19,449 nt of DNA, from NCBI GenBank assembly GCA_041605955.1, contig JBFIXI010000076.1, forward strand, positions 1 to 19,449, in the 5' to 3' direction. Under the pieces are notes generated by a model. That model saw nothing but the letters and a program-made list of their open reading frames with translations, did no database searches and was not told the DNA's origin. Below are positions 6,591 to 14,323 of this stretch, one piece after another; within the stretch, counting starts at the first letter, position 1, and each line of letters opens with the position of its first letter. The DNA comes from JAHEJX01 sp041605955 (lineage in GTDB: Bacteria; Actinomycetota; Acidimicrobiia; Spongiisociales; UBA5794). The position numbers and the translations under genes were made by a program.

Positions 6591-8860
6591 TCAGCTCTTC
6601 CCCCGGTACCCGTTGTAGGGATCGGGCTGTCCAACCGCGGTATCGGTGCGCCGGACCGCTTACGCCGTCGCCGGAGGGTGAATCCGATCAGCGCCACGAT
6701 GGCTACCAATGTAGATGCCATGCCGAGGTTCTCGGCCCATCCTCGCTCGAACTCAAGAACCACGTCTTCCTGGGTGGGCACGACAACCATCAGCGACGGA
6801 GCCGCCCGGTAGGGCCCGTCGGCACCTTCCCCCTTCCAGTTGGGGAACCACGAGACCTTCACCAGATGGGGTACCCCGACTGCGGTAGTTCGGAACGAGA
6901 TCTTGTGGTCTTCGATCACCGCGTCCGACACCACGCCCGGGTCGTTGATCAGCGCACCGCCCGGGAAGGGGCCTTCGGCATTGGAGGTTCGCGGCCACGC
7001 TTCGGGACCGTCGTCGACGAGCCATCGATCCAGATTGTCCACGTCGTCGTACCATGCCAAGGCCGCCTCCAGGAAGTCGCCGCCTTCGTAGACGGTCGGC
7101 TGGACGGTCGCCACGTCGATGGGATCGGCATCGGGCAGCAGGAACACCTCGAAGGGGCCGGAGCGCGAGATCAGAGTGAGGCCGTAGTCGGTAGCGGCCA
7201 CCTTGGCCTCGTCCGTCCACGCTACGTAGTAGCTCACGTCATAGAGCGCCAGGTGGGGCACCGCCCGGTTGAAGTCCATCGGTCGGTAGTTGAGGTTGCG
7301 CACCGGATTCGACGGAGAGCGACTCACTTCCGAGGCATTCAAGAAGTGGAACGGGGTGGTGAGAGAGGATTCGAAGAGCAACCCCTCCATCGAGGGGTGC
7401 CCCTTGCTCCAGTACGGGAAGAGCATCAAGGCCATCGGCGTGCCGTAACGTCCCAGGTCGCTGTTGGCTTCCCACATCACTCGACCGGCGGGAAGCGCAT
7501 CGACTTCAGTCATCAGCGCGGCGTACTCCCCGTATACGTCCTTGCCTTCGTAGCCGCTGTAGTTCCAGCGCACCCAGCCCGGCACATCGTGGATACCTGC
7601 CACGGTGATGCTGATGACTATCAACAGGGAGAGGGCCACTCCGACGGTCATGTTTTGGGCCCGTTGCGGCACCCACCTCGCCAGGGTCGAGACGCCCAGA
7701 CCCAGGGCAACGCCGGCGAAGAAGTAGCCGCCCAGATACCAGTAGGGCAGCAACCGAGCGTTGTAGACGATCGTGAAGTCGATGTTCTCGAGCTGGATCA
7801 GCCAGTAGCCGATGAACGGCAACGCCGTCATCGCCAGCGGGACGGTGACCCGATCGCGCCGCAGCAGGCTCCAGCCGGCACCGATCACCGCCAGCGCGAA
7901 GACGGGGATGAACTCGTTGGGAAGTGGAGTGGCCGTGGTGCCGGCGAACGGCGTCCCTCCGACCAGACCGGTGACCGGGTTCCAACCCATGTCGGTGGTC
8001 GTCCTCGACAGGAAGCTGATCAGAAATGGCAAGGCCCATACTGCGGCAACTGCGAACCCGAGGGCCCACGAGGCAGTGAGCACCTTCCAGCCGCGGCGGC
8101 GCAACAGCAGTGGCAACGAAACGATCGTCACGACGATGGTGGTGACGATGTGGCTGAGCGCGGTCAAGGCCAGTAGGACTCCGGCTTTGGCGCTCACCTT
8201 TCCCCCGTCCCTCGTGTCTTGGATCACGGTGCCCAAGTACATCAGGGACAGGGTGAACGACCAGGCGAACGAGAACTCCCCCGCCATCGTGGACTTGATG
8301 TTGCCGCCAAAGATGCTGAAGCTCTCCATGAAGACGTACATCGAGCCGGTGGCGGCGACGATCGTGGACACGATGCGTGTATATCCAATCCCGCGGGCCA
8401 GCACGTAGACGCCCAACGGGAGGGCGATCACCCCCAGCGAGGCGGTGATCTTGAAGGCGACTCCGTACGGAAGGAATACGTCTAGTAGGACGGTGAACAG
8501 CGCCGGCAGCGGGAAGTAGAAGTAGAGGGCCGGAAAGCCCGCGTACCACGCATTGCTCCAGCCTATCAACCGCAGCTGCGGGAGCAGCTCGTCACGCAGA
8601 ATGGCCGGTACGAGCACGTGGGCGCCCATATCTCCCCCCGTCGGCGTGTTGGCGCTCAACAGCGTTGGCCAGCCGAGATCGATCGAGAAGAATGGGAAGC
8701 TGTCGGTCTGTTGCACCTGGCCGATGAAGCCGGCCATTATCAAGGCGATCAGTAGCATCGGCAGCCCGACACCGATCACTGAGATCACCCGCGGATCGCG
8801 CAACCGGCCGCGCCATGTCGGGCGTGGCAGCGGCGGGGCGGGATCAGGCGGTGCCGACAT
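6587..8860 (-). CDS. GT-C-like polytopic membrane protein (PTPS-related membrane family)
   Basis: This is a 757-residue integral membrane protein. After a Pro-rich cytoplasmic tail comes a first membrane helix (about 25-47), then an outward loop with TGGDMGAHV (Asp77) and a long aromatic stretch (GWSNAWYAGFPALYFYF). About ten further helices follow, then a soluble C-terminal region (about 450-705) and a last helix ending in RRRRKR. This matches membrane proteins labelled 6-pyruvoyl-tetrahydropterin synthase-related, which have a GT-C architecture and whose name is misleading. By analogy with oligosaccharyl and mannosyl transferases, Asp77 in the first loop is the candidate catalytic carboxylate. 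It would use a lipid-linked sugar outside the cytoplasm, consistent with gtrA downstream and the nearby GT2. ATG 8860 has no ribosome binding site but a -10-like box seven bases upstream. The acceptor is unknown. Confidence 0.8.
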   Translation of the reverse strand: MSAPPDPAPPLPRPTWRGRLRDPRVISVIGVGLPMLLIALIMAGFIGQVQQTDSFPFFSIDLGWPTLLSANTPTGGDMGAHVLVPAILRDELLPQLRLIGWSNAWYAGFPALYFYFPLPALFTVLLDVFLPYGVAFKITASLGVIALPLGVYVLARGIGYTRIVSTIVAATGSMYVFMESFSIFGGNIKSTMAGEFSFAWSFTLSLMYLGTVIQDTRDGGKVSAKAGVLLALTALSHIVTTIVVTIVSLPLLLRRRGWKVLTASWALGFAVAAVWALPFLISFLSRTTTDMGWNPVTGLVGGTPFAGTTATPLPNEFIPVFALAVIGAGWSLLRRDRVTVPLAMTALPFIGYWLIQLENIDFTIVYNARLLPYWYLGGYFFAGVALGLGVSTLARWVPQRAQNMTVGVALSLLIVISITVAGIHDVPGWVRWNYSGYEGKDVYGEYAALMTEVDALPAGRVMWEANSDLGRYGTPMALMLFPYWSKGHPSMEGLLFESSLTTPFHFLNASEVSRSPSNPVRNLNYRPMDFNRAVPHLALYDVSYYVAWTDEAKVAATDYGLTLISRSGPFEVFLLPDADPIDVATVQPTVYEGGDFLEAALAWYDDVDNLDRWLVDDGPEAWPRTSNAEGPFPGGALINDPGVVSDAVIEDHKISFRTTAVGVPHLVKVSWFPNWKGEGADGPYRAAPSLMVVVPTQEDVVLEFERGWAENLGMASTLVAIVALIGFTLRRRRKRSGAPIPRLDSPIPTTGTGGRAE

Positions 8861-8867
8861 CAGGGGG

Positions 8868-8894
8868 AGGCTAGCCGTGCCCCAGAATTGTCAG
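8868..8894 (-). promoter_or_regulatory. Candidate leaderless promoter for the GT-C-like gene
   Basis: On the minus strand CTGACA (8894-8889) and TAGCCT (8873-8868) are 15 bases apart. The latter ends seven bases before ATG 8860, so transcription would start at or beside the start codon. The 50-base gap between this gene and the zinc-ribbon gene contains nothing else I recognise. The spacer is short for a sigma-70 promoter. Confidence 0.4.
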
Positions 8895-8910
8895 TTTGTC
8901 GGCTGCGCCG

Positions 8911-9117
8911 TCACGGGCGCGGTTTGCGCGCCAAGTCCAGCACGACGTCGAGGTCGAGCTTCTTGCCGTCCTGGTTCCACCATCTCGCCTCGCACTTGTG
9001 GCACGAGTTGAAGGTGACCTCAGTGCCATCGGGGAGGATGAGATCAATCTCGATGACCGACCCGGAACCGCAACTCTTGCATTCGAGGTCCGTGGCGGCC
9101 TCATTGCTTCTGGCCAT
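8911..9117 (-). CDS. Small zinc-ribbon protein
   Basis: This is a 68-residue protein with two metal-binding pairs, Cys13/Cys16 (CKSC) and Cys39/Cys42 (CHKC). The intervening residues form the beta-hairpin pattern of a zinc ribbon, and a basic/hydrophobic tail follows. I do not recognise a named family. The four-cysteine spacing is typical of small nucleic-acid or protein-binding ribbons in actinobacteria. ATG 9117 is preceded by a -10-like TACGAT six bases away and by no ribosome binding site. It lies between the DUF6788-like gene (73 bases upstream) and the GT-C-like gene (50 bases downstream) on the same strand. Confidence 0.75.
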   Translation of the reverse strand: MARSNEAATDLECKSCGSGSVIEIDLILPDGTEVTFNSCHKCEARWWNQDGKKLDLDVVLDLARKPRP

Positions 9118-9123
9118 CAGCAG

Positions 9124-9129
9124 ATCGTA
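9124..9129 (-). promoter_or_regulatory. Candidate -10 box for the zinc-ribbon gene
   Basis: TACGAT on the minus strand (9129-9124) is followed by six bases and then ATG 9117, which is the classical spacing for a leaderless message. The surrounding bases, including a run of T on the minus strand (complement of 9136-9141), are unusually AT-rich for this window. I see no good -35 box. Confidence 0.35.
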
Positions 9130-9189
9130 ATACGCGAAAAACGAACCGCGGTCGCATTGCGTGTCACCGGCCGGTGACGGGTACCCCGG

Positions 9190-9480
9190 TCACGAGCTGG
9201 CAGCTCGCTTCTCGGGGAGATCCTCCAGCTTGCCGAGGTAGCGCGACCTGCGCTTGCCGTCTTCCCACCAGTACGCATACCAGTAGGGCCCGTGGGGACA
9301 TCGGGTGCAAGTCGCTTTGCCGCACCTGACGCTCCGTTGCCGAAGCTTCACATCCGGGGAGGCTCCGGGGAAAGACACCCCCCGACCTTCGAGGCGGGCC
9401 CTCGCCAGGATGACGAGACGTCGCAGCTCATGCTCGTCCATGGCCCGCACGGCATCCATGATCTCGCGGTCGATGGCCAC
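9190..9480 (-). CDS. DUF6788-like small cysteine protein
   Basis: This 96-residue protein has a helical N-terminal half (about 1-31) and a conserved-looking C-terminal part with Cys53, Cys58 and Cys61 in RCGKATCTRCPHGPYWYAYWW, followed by KRRSRYLGK. This 'CGK-x-x-C...HGPYWY...YLGK' pattern is characteristic of the DUF6788 family, often found near mobile or regulatory genes and of unknown function. A metal or nucleic-acid-binding role is plausible from the cysteines and the basic aromatic strand. The GTG start shares one base with the DUF3499 stop (TAGTG); ATG 9459 is an alternative. Translational coupling to DUF3499 suggests joint expression. Confidence 0.75.
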   Translation of the reverse strand: MAIDREIMDAVRAMDEHELRRLVILARARLEGRGVSFPGASPDVKLRQRSVRCGKATCTRCPHGPYWYAYWWEDGKRRSRYLGKLEDLPEKRAASS

Positions 9481-9740
9481 TAGGCGACGTCGCTGTCGGC
9501 GGCGTCAGCCGGGGTCGGGGGCTCCAGCGTGCTCACAGGGAAGAGAGTACGTGCCCCGGGCCTACCGTCGATCAGCTCCCAGCCCACCGGCGGGGACAGC
9601 CGGTCGGCATGAGTCTCGCACATGGCGTACCCACCGTGTCCGTCGGCAACTCCGACGAGCTCGAGGACCTCGATGCGGGCCGCGGCGTATTCGAACGTCA
9701 TCCACGCCGAGGCCGGATGGTTGCAGCGGCAGCACGTCAT
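9480..9740 (-). CDS. DUF3499 family protein
   Basis: This is an 86-residue protein that opens with the cysteine cluster MTCCRCNHPA and continues with WMTFEYAAARIEVLELVG, then MCETHADRLSPPVGWELID. This matches the actinobacterial DUF3499 family: N-terminal cysteines, a short beta region and a C-x-x-H-A-x-R-L-x-x-P-x-GW motif, likely binding zinc. Its function is not known. In Mycobacterium and Streptomyces, as I recall, this gene sits directly upstream of manB on the same strand. Here it keeps the orientation but lies about 4 kb away, separated by the DUF6788-like, zinc-ribbon, GT-C-like, gtrA and GT2 genes. ATG 9740 lacks a ribosome binding site. Confidence 0.85.
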   Translation of the reverse strand: MTCCRCNHPASAWMTFEYAAARIEVLELVGVADGHGGYAMCETHADRLSPPVGWELIDGRPGARTLFPVSTLEPPTPADAADSDVA

Positions 9741-9749
9741 AGAACGACC

Positions 9750-9778
9750 ACGCTAGGCGGCCGGCCGGGTTGCACCAA
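9750..9778 (-). promoter_or_regulatory. Candidate promoter for the DUF3499 gene
   Basis: On the minus strand TTGGTG (9778-9773) and TAGCGT (9755-9750) are exactly 17 bases apart, and the -10 box ends nine bases before ATG 9740. The 55-base gap to the thioredoxin-like gene therefore probably starts a new transcript with almost no leader. The spacer is GC-palindromic (GGCCGGCC). Confidence 0.4.
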
Positions 9779-9795
9779 GCATTGCGAACGGCCCA

Positions 9796-10167
9796 TCATC
9801 GGGTGCGCAGCGCCCGCAGGGAACGGCGCGTGGGCACCCCGGCAGCGAGGAAGCTTTGCCGGCCAGACGGCTCGACTCGGGCCAACAACGGCACGCCCTG
9901 CACGCCGTAGCGCTCGAATCGCCCGGACTCCAACTCCCAAGTCACTTCGCGATACTCGATGCCGGCCGCCTTGAGCGCCGAGCGGGTGGCCGCACACTGA
10001 TCGCAATCGGTCGACGTGAACAGGACTACACCGGCGGGCAGATCGCCGGGGGGGATCTGCAGCGGCGGATGGGCTACCCGTTGCCACGGACCCAGCAGTC
10101 GTGCCAAGCCGAGGGCAACGAGGACAACCGCAACCACCACCCCGAGGCGGATGATGAAGTCGTCCAC
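9796..10167 (-). CDS. Membrane-anchored thioredoxin/glutaredoxin-like protein
   Basis: This is a 123-residue protein with one N-terminal hydrophobic helix (about 5-26), then a thioredoxin-like domain: strand GVVLFTSTDCDQC with the redox pair Cys55/Cys58, helix AATRSALKAAG, strand EYREV, and the cis-proline loop VQGVPLLARV followed by a GRQSFLAAG hairpin. It probably reduces or shuttles disulfides at the membrane. Acidic residues before the helix and arginines after it suggest the domain may face the cytoplasm, but this is not secure. The GTG start is preceded by GGAGAG six bases away, which overlaps the stop codon of the DUF5719 gene; the genes are three bases apart. It ends 55 bases before DUF3499. 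Confidence 0.82.
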   Translation of the reverse strand: MDDFIIRLGVVVAVVLVALGLARLLGPWQRVAHPPLQIPPGDLPAGVVLFTSTDCDQCAATRSALKAAGIEYREVTWELESGRFERYGVQGVPLLARVEPSGRQSFLAAGVPTRRSLRALRTR

Positions 10168-10170
10168 TGC

Positions 10171-11577
10171 TCACTCTCCGATGGCGACACCTGCCAACAA
10201 TGCCACCGCGTCGGGCGTCTGCAAACTCCACGAGGCCACGATCGGCAAGGCCGCATCCAGCCGATACCCGCCCACGCCGCTCGTCGCCGTCAGCCGCACG
10301 CGCCGGATCGTATTCGGCTCGACCCGCACTTTGTCGGCTGCCAGCTGAGCGCGACCCAGCGGTTGAATCGTCACGGTGACCGGCTGCCCGTTGGGATTCA
10401 AGAGCCAGATCGAACTGTCACCGCCGACCTGTCCCCCGACACCGGCCAACAACCAACTCTTCGAAGCTTGCGGAGCCCCGATCGTGGCGGCGATCCGCAC
10501 AGGCGCATCCGAGCCGGCCGGATTGCCTTCGATTGAATCGTCCTCACCGGCAACATCGGCAGGCACGTCCTCGGCAACCACGACTGCGGCGACGGGCCCG
10601 GTGGCTCTGACTCGCACCCCCAGCGCACCGGTGGACTCATCGGCCAGCGATACCTCGAAGGGGCGGCCGGCCTCGATAGTTGTCGTTCTCACCGCTCCCA
10701 CCGCAGAGGTTCGGGTGAACAGGTCCACCTCGATCTCGACCGGCCGCTCGCTCGGGTTCCAAACTGCCAGCCGCGGGGCCAACCCCGACAAGGCCGCGGT
10801 CGGAAACAACCACTCCGTGGCCAGCCCGGTACCCGGCCAGCTGGCCTCGTCGGCACCCCGGCTTTGGACGACTGTGGGGATGATCGTCCCCTCCTCGGTA
10901 CCAACGGTGATGGCCAAGGTATCGAGAAACGGAATCGCCTCGTCCAAGGCGATATCGACCCAGTTCTTACCGACGACATCGATCGATTGCAGGTCGGGAA
11001 GTGCCTCACTGCCGAGCTCGCTTGCGGCTCGCACCACCACCTTGGCGTTATCCGGGAATGGGTTGAACAAGCGGAGAGTGAGGGCGTATCCGTCACGGGT
11101 GGTGAGTCCGGCGATGTGCCACAGCTTGGGCACCGAACCGATGCACCGGTCCCCGCTGAGAGAAGATTCTCCCGCCACGATCGCGGCGGCGGTGGCGGGC
11201 CCATTGGAGAACTCGACCAACCCCGGGGCGTCTCCCCGGTTGGCGATCTCGGCGATGTCCTGCACCACCGCCCCTGGGCCGTCTGCCCGCAGGAGGGCAA
11301 CGTCCTCAGGTTCTCCTACCCGAGGGTCGGGATGGGTGTAGGCGATCTCGACATCCGCCAGAAACGCCGCCGCCACTCGCGTGTCGCGGGTGGCTCCAGA
11401 GTTGATCCACGGGCAGTACCACAGGCTGGGCTGCGCTCCCGCCTCGGTGGCGGGTTCGATGGGCTCGGTGAATTCGGGACCAGGATCGCTCGGCGGCGCC
11501 GGGAGGCTTGCCGCCAACAGGCCGATCGCGATGACCGCGGCCACCGCTCCGATACGCCTCCAGAGTGACTCGCTCAG
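10171..11577 (-). CDS. DUF5719 family exported/anchored protein with probable CTG start
   Basis: This is a 468-residue protein with a single N-terminal signal-anchor (basic WRR then a helix at about 9-22), a Pro/Glu-rich linker, and a long beta-rich extracellular part with repeated Ig-like stretches such as LRLFNPFPDNAKVVVRA, LAVWNPSERPVEIEVDL and SIWLLNPNGQPVTVTI. It resembles the actinobacterial DUF5719 family, encoded next to the large GT2/membrane protein; function unknown, presumably envelope-associated. The start is unusual: no ATG, GTG or TTG fits, while CTG 11577 has a perfect AGGAGG five bases upstream and overlaps the stop of the preceding gene (CTGA). An internal GTG at 11544 would delete the basic residues before the helix and has no ribosome binding site. 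A longer open frame begins inside the upstream gene but is not plausible. Confidence 0.82.
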   Translation of the reverse strand: MSESLWRRIGAVAAVIAIGLLAASLPAPPSDPGPEFTEPIEPATEAGAQPSLWYCPWINSGATRDTRVAAAFLADVEIAYTHPDPRVGEPEDVALLRADGPGAVVQDIAEIANRGDAPGLVEFSNGPATAAAIVAGESSLSGDRCIGSVPKLWHIAGLTTRDGYALTLRLFNPFPDNAKVVVRAASELGSEALPDLQSIDVVGKNWVDIALDEAIPFLDTLAITVGTEEGTIIPTVVQSRGADEASWPGTGLATEWLFPTAALSGLAPRLAVWNPSERPVEIEVDLFTRTSAVGAVRTTTIEAGRPFEVSLADESTGALGVRVRATGPVAAVVVAEDVPADVAGEDDSIEGNPAGSDAPVRIAATIGAPQASKSWLLAGVGGQVGGDSSIWLLNPNGQPVTVTIQPLGRAQLAADKVRVEPNTIRRVRLTATSGVGGYRLDAALPIVASWSLQTPDAVALLAGVAIGE

Positions 11578-14315
11578 CGTCGCCTCCTCAGAATCGCCGA
11601 TAGCAGCGCCAGCCCAGCTCCCAGCCAAAGCGCGAGCTGGCCTTGCCGCCGCTCCGGACCCGCCTGGTACTCGATGCTGCCACTGCTGCCATCCAAGGTC
11701 ATCGACCAATCGCCGGGGTCAGCATCGAGTCCCCAGCCTGCGTCGGCCTGCTCGCGGATCAGCACGGCCGGTGCGGCTGGACCGGCAAAGCCGGTGCCGT
11801 CCACACGCCACGGGTCGCCATTTACCGTCATGGCCCGTAACGCCTCTTCTGAGTCCACCAGAAATGCGGGCCGGCGCAAACCGTCGAGTGGGATCAGGTC
11901 GAGTTGCCCGACGAACGCCGCACTCAGCGGTGTCTCGCCCATCGCCAGAATCCACCGGATTCCAAACTCGGCGAGCTGCTCCCCGGCCCGAAACGATTCG
12001 CCCTCGATGACGGCTTCGAGCACTTGCTCGAGGGCCGCGTCGGCCGGCCCGGGCGACGGCAGCTCGACCTCCCACATGCGAGGAGACGGCACAGAAATCA
12101 CCCGATATGCCGCTCCGCGCACCCTCCTCGCATTGCCCGGTAGCGACTCCGGAGGGCCCACGAGCAGCACCCGGGCCGCCGAGTTGTCGTCAATCGATGC
12201 TCCGGTGAAACGCAACGCCGCACCCAGCTCATCGGCGGGCATTCCGCCGCGCCCCGGTGCCAGGACCGCGAGAGCGCTCACTACCACTGCGGCCGCGCCC
12301 ACGGCCCCGATGCCAAGCACCAACCGTCGCAGGCTGTCGACGCCAGCCGCTCTCCGCACCGCTTCGAAAGCGGACCCGACGACGACCGAAGTACCCAGCG
12401 CCACTGCGGCGAGCCCGAGCGCCAGGAGGTGGCGTCCCCCGCCTTCGCCGGCGGTGCGTGCCAGCACGCCTCCAATCGCAGCCACGATGCCGCCCCAAGC
12501 CGCCAGCCGCCACAGTCCGTCGGGGGCGGCGATGATGGCGGCCGCGGTCGCCAAGAGCCCGGCAGTCAGCAGAACCGTGCCGGGCTCCCAATACGCCACG
12601 CCGGCACGGAAGTATCCGGTGAAATCGACCGACGTCACCCAGGGCCGCAGCAACGGCACTGCGATGGCGACGCCAGACGCCGCGACCAATACGCTCAACC
12701 AGTTGATCCCCTCCCGAACTGCCAACAAGGCTTTCGCCAGCAGAGCGGCCAATGGCAGCAGGAGAAGGTCAGGACTGAGGTTGGCCAGAAGCGCACTCAA
12801 CCAGCCGGCCGCGGCGATTCGCCCAATGCGCCGTATCCATCCCGCCGGCCACGGAGCTACCGCTACCCGCATGGCCCATGGGACCGCCGCTAACGCTACG
12901 ACGTTGGCGACGTCGCCACTGCCGGCAATGGTGCGGGCGGCCGGGCCGGCCATGTAGGCGACTCCGGCGAGAATGCCGGGTACCGAATCCACCGACCAGG
13001 TGCGCAGCAGGCGGGTAATTCCCCAGATACCGCCCAGAAATGCCAGCAGCGCCAACGACCCGGAGGCCAGGTCAGCCCGATCGAACAACACCTGCTGCCA
13101 TACGCCGGCGAGGCCGAGGAATGGGGGCAGCTGTTCGGTGCTCCCGAACCCGGCGGGGTTCCAGCCGCCGGCGTAGGCCGCCACCGCATCAGCACCGGAG
13201 TCGGGCAGAGGCATGCTCAAGCCTCCCCCGGGGAAGCCCTGCCACAGCTCGCGAGTGGCAACGAACGAGAAGACCAGCGCAGCGAGGGCAACGCCGAAGG
13301 CCGGACGGCGCATCTCCTGGGCGAGCGCGCCGATGCCGCGATCGTCGCTGGGAAATCGTGCTCGCGCCGTCTCCACGAGATCGGCCCATAGGGACCGCAA
13401 GGTGACCGAGCCGCGCATCTGATAGCGGAACAGCTCGGCATCGCCGGCGGCCGCATTGGCGCGTACCGCGCGCCGAGCGCGCAGCGTCGAGGGCAACCTT
13501 GCCAGGTTCCACAACCAGGCACGCAGCCAGCGGAAGAGAGTCCACCGCCCGGCGAGAGGCGCCAGCACGGCCTCTACCAACCCGATCAGGAACCGGGTAG
13601 GCAACGCCCAGGCCAACGTGAGCCAGCTGTAGACCTTGAGCATGGCGCGGATCCGCCCGGCTTCTTCTCGCCACGCACTCTCGGTGCCCGATGGGGCCGC
13701 TACCTTGGAGCTGGGTACCACCACTACCCGGGCTCCCAGAACCCGTGCTCGCTGGGAGAGATCGATCGCCGCAGCCTGCGGGGCGAGCAAACGATCGAGA
13801 CCGCCGAGACCCTTGAGCAAGTCACGCCGCGCCACTAGCGAGCCCGGCGCTGCTGCGGCAACGTCGCGCAGCACGTCGTATTGACCGGCGTCGAGCTCGT
13901 CTTCCTCGATGCCCAGATAGGGAACGCCGAAAACATCAGTAGTCAGGCCCACCGAGATCAGACGATCGGGATGCTCTAGATCCAAGAGCTTCGAGCCGGC
14001 GAGCCCGGCCCCCACCCGCTCGGATTCGGAGATCAGCGTGTACAGCGCGTCCGGATGCGGAGCAGTGCCGGCCGCCAGCAGCCACACGTGGGTGATGGTC
14101 GGCTCCAACCGACCCACGAGCGATTGGAGGGACTCTTCCCAGCCCACCCCCAGTGCTGCCGCCACCGACTCGTAGTCACCGCCGACGACGAAGGTCTCCA
14201 CGGGCGCGTAGCTCTGAAGGGCCACCGCTTCTAGCGTGTGATCCAACGACGCATCACGGTCGGCCAAGATGGCGACGACCGCGAGCGAAGAAGGACGGGG
14301 GGGCCGAGAGGACAT
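11574..14315 (-). CDS. Large GT2-domain polytopic membrane protein with degenerate DxD
   Basis: This is a 913-residue protein. Residues 1-230 follow the GT2 fold: VVAILADRDASLDHTLEAVALQ, then THVWLLAAGTAPHPDAL (76-90), PGSLVARRDLLKGLGGLD, and a late Asp185 in AAAIDLSQRARVLGARVVVVPS. The position where the family has a DxD-type metal motif reads AAG (81-83), so catalysis may be lost. From about 225 there are many hydrophobic helices, with an extracellular region near 690-850 and a final helix ending RRRR. Such proteins lie beside DUF5719 and near fbiA in actinobacteria and are expected to act in envelope glycan assembly. ATG 14315 is chosen because the preceding open frame lacks family character and would run into the divergent fbiA. 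Its stop overlaps the DUF5719 start. Confidence 0.85.
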   Translation of the reverse strand: MSSRPPRPSSLAVVAILADRDASLDHTLEAVALQSYAPVETFVVGGDYESVAAALGVGWEESLQSLVGRLEPTITHVWLLAAGTAPHPDALYTLISESERVGAGLAGSKLLDLEHPDRLISVGLTTDVFGVPYLGIEEDELDAGQYDVLRDVAAAAPGSLVARRDLLKGLGGLDRLLAPQAAAIDLSQRARVLGARVVVVPSSKVAAPSGTESAWREEAGRIRAMLKVYSWLTLAWALPTRFLIGLVEAVLAPLAGRWTLFRWLRAWLWNLARLPSTLRARRAVRANAAAGDAELFRYQMRGSVTLRSLWADLVETARARFPSDDRGIGALAQEMRRPAFGVALAALVFSFVATRELWQGFPGGGLSMPLPDSGADAVAAYAGGWNPAGFGSTEQLPPFLGLAGVWQQVLFDRADLASGSLALLAFLGGIWGITRLLRTWSVDSVPGILAGVAYMAGPAARTIAGSGDVANVVALAAVPWAMRVAVAPWPAGWIRRIGRIAAAGWLSALLANLSPDLLLLPLAALLAKALLAVREGINWLSVLVAASGVAIAVPLLRPWVTSVDFTGYFRAGVAYWEPGTVLLTAGLLATAAAIIAAPDGLWRLAAWGGIVAAIGGVLARTAGEGGGRHLLALGLAAVALGTSVVVGSAFEAVRRAAGVDSLRRLVLGIGAVGAAAVVVSALAVLAPGRGGMPADELGAALRFTGASIDDNSAARVLLVGPPESLPGNARRVRGAAYRVISVPSPRMWEVELPSPGPADAALEQVLEAVIEGESFRAGEQLAEFGIRWILAMGETPLSAAFVGQLDLIPLDGLRRPAFLVDSEEALRAMTVNGDPWRVDGTGFAGPAAPAVLIREQADAGWGLDADPGDWSMTLDGSSGSIEYQAGPERRQGQLALWLGAGLALLSAILRRRR
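11575..11588 (-). promoter_or_regulatory. Ribosome binding site deciding a CTG start
   Basis: The minus-strand sequence AGGAGGCGACGCTG has a full-consensus Shine-Dalgarno at 11588-11583, a five-base spacer, and CTG at 11577-11575. The last two bases of the CTG begin the TGA stop of the upstream gene. This is the best ribosome binding site in the window and argues for initiation at CTG by coupled translation. Confidence 0.65.
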
Positions 14316-14323
14316 AGGAGCGC

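Noticed and set aside
6866..8176. A 436-residue open frame on the plus strand antisense to the GT-C-like gene
   Set aside because: Its translation is rich in Arg, Gln, Gly and His without any domain pattern, whereas the minus strand encodes a coherent membrane protein.
11578..11709. N-terminal extension of the DUF5719 protein to 11709
   Set aside because: It lies wholly within the upstream gene's last 45 codons and would bury the signal-anchor; CTG 11577 explains the sequence better.
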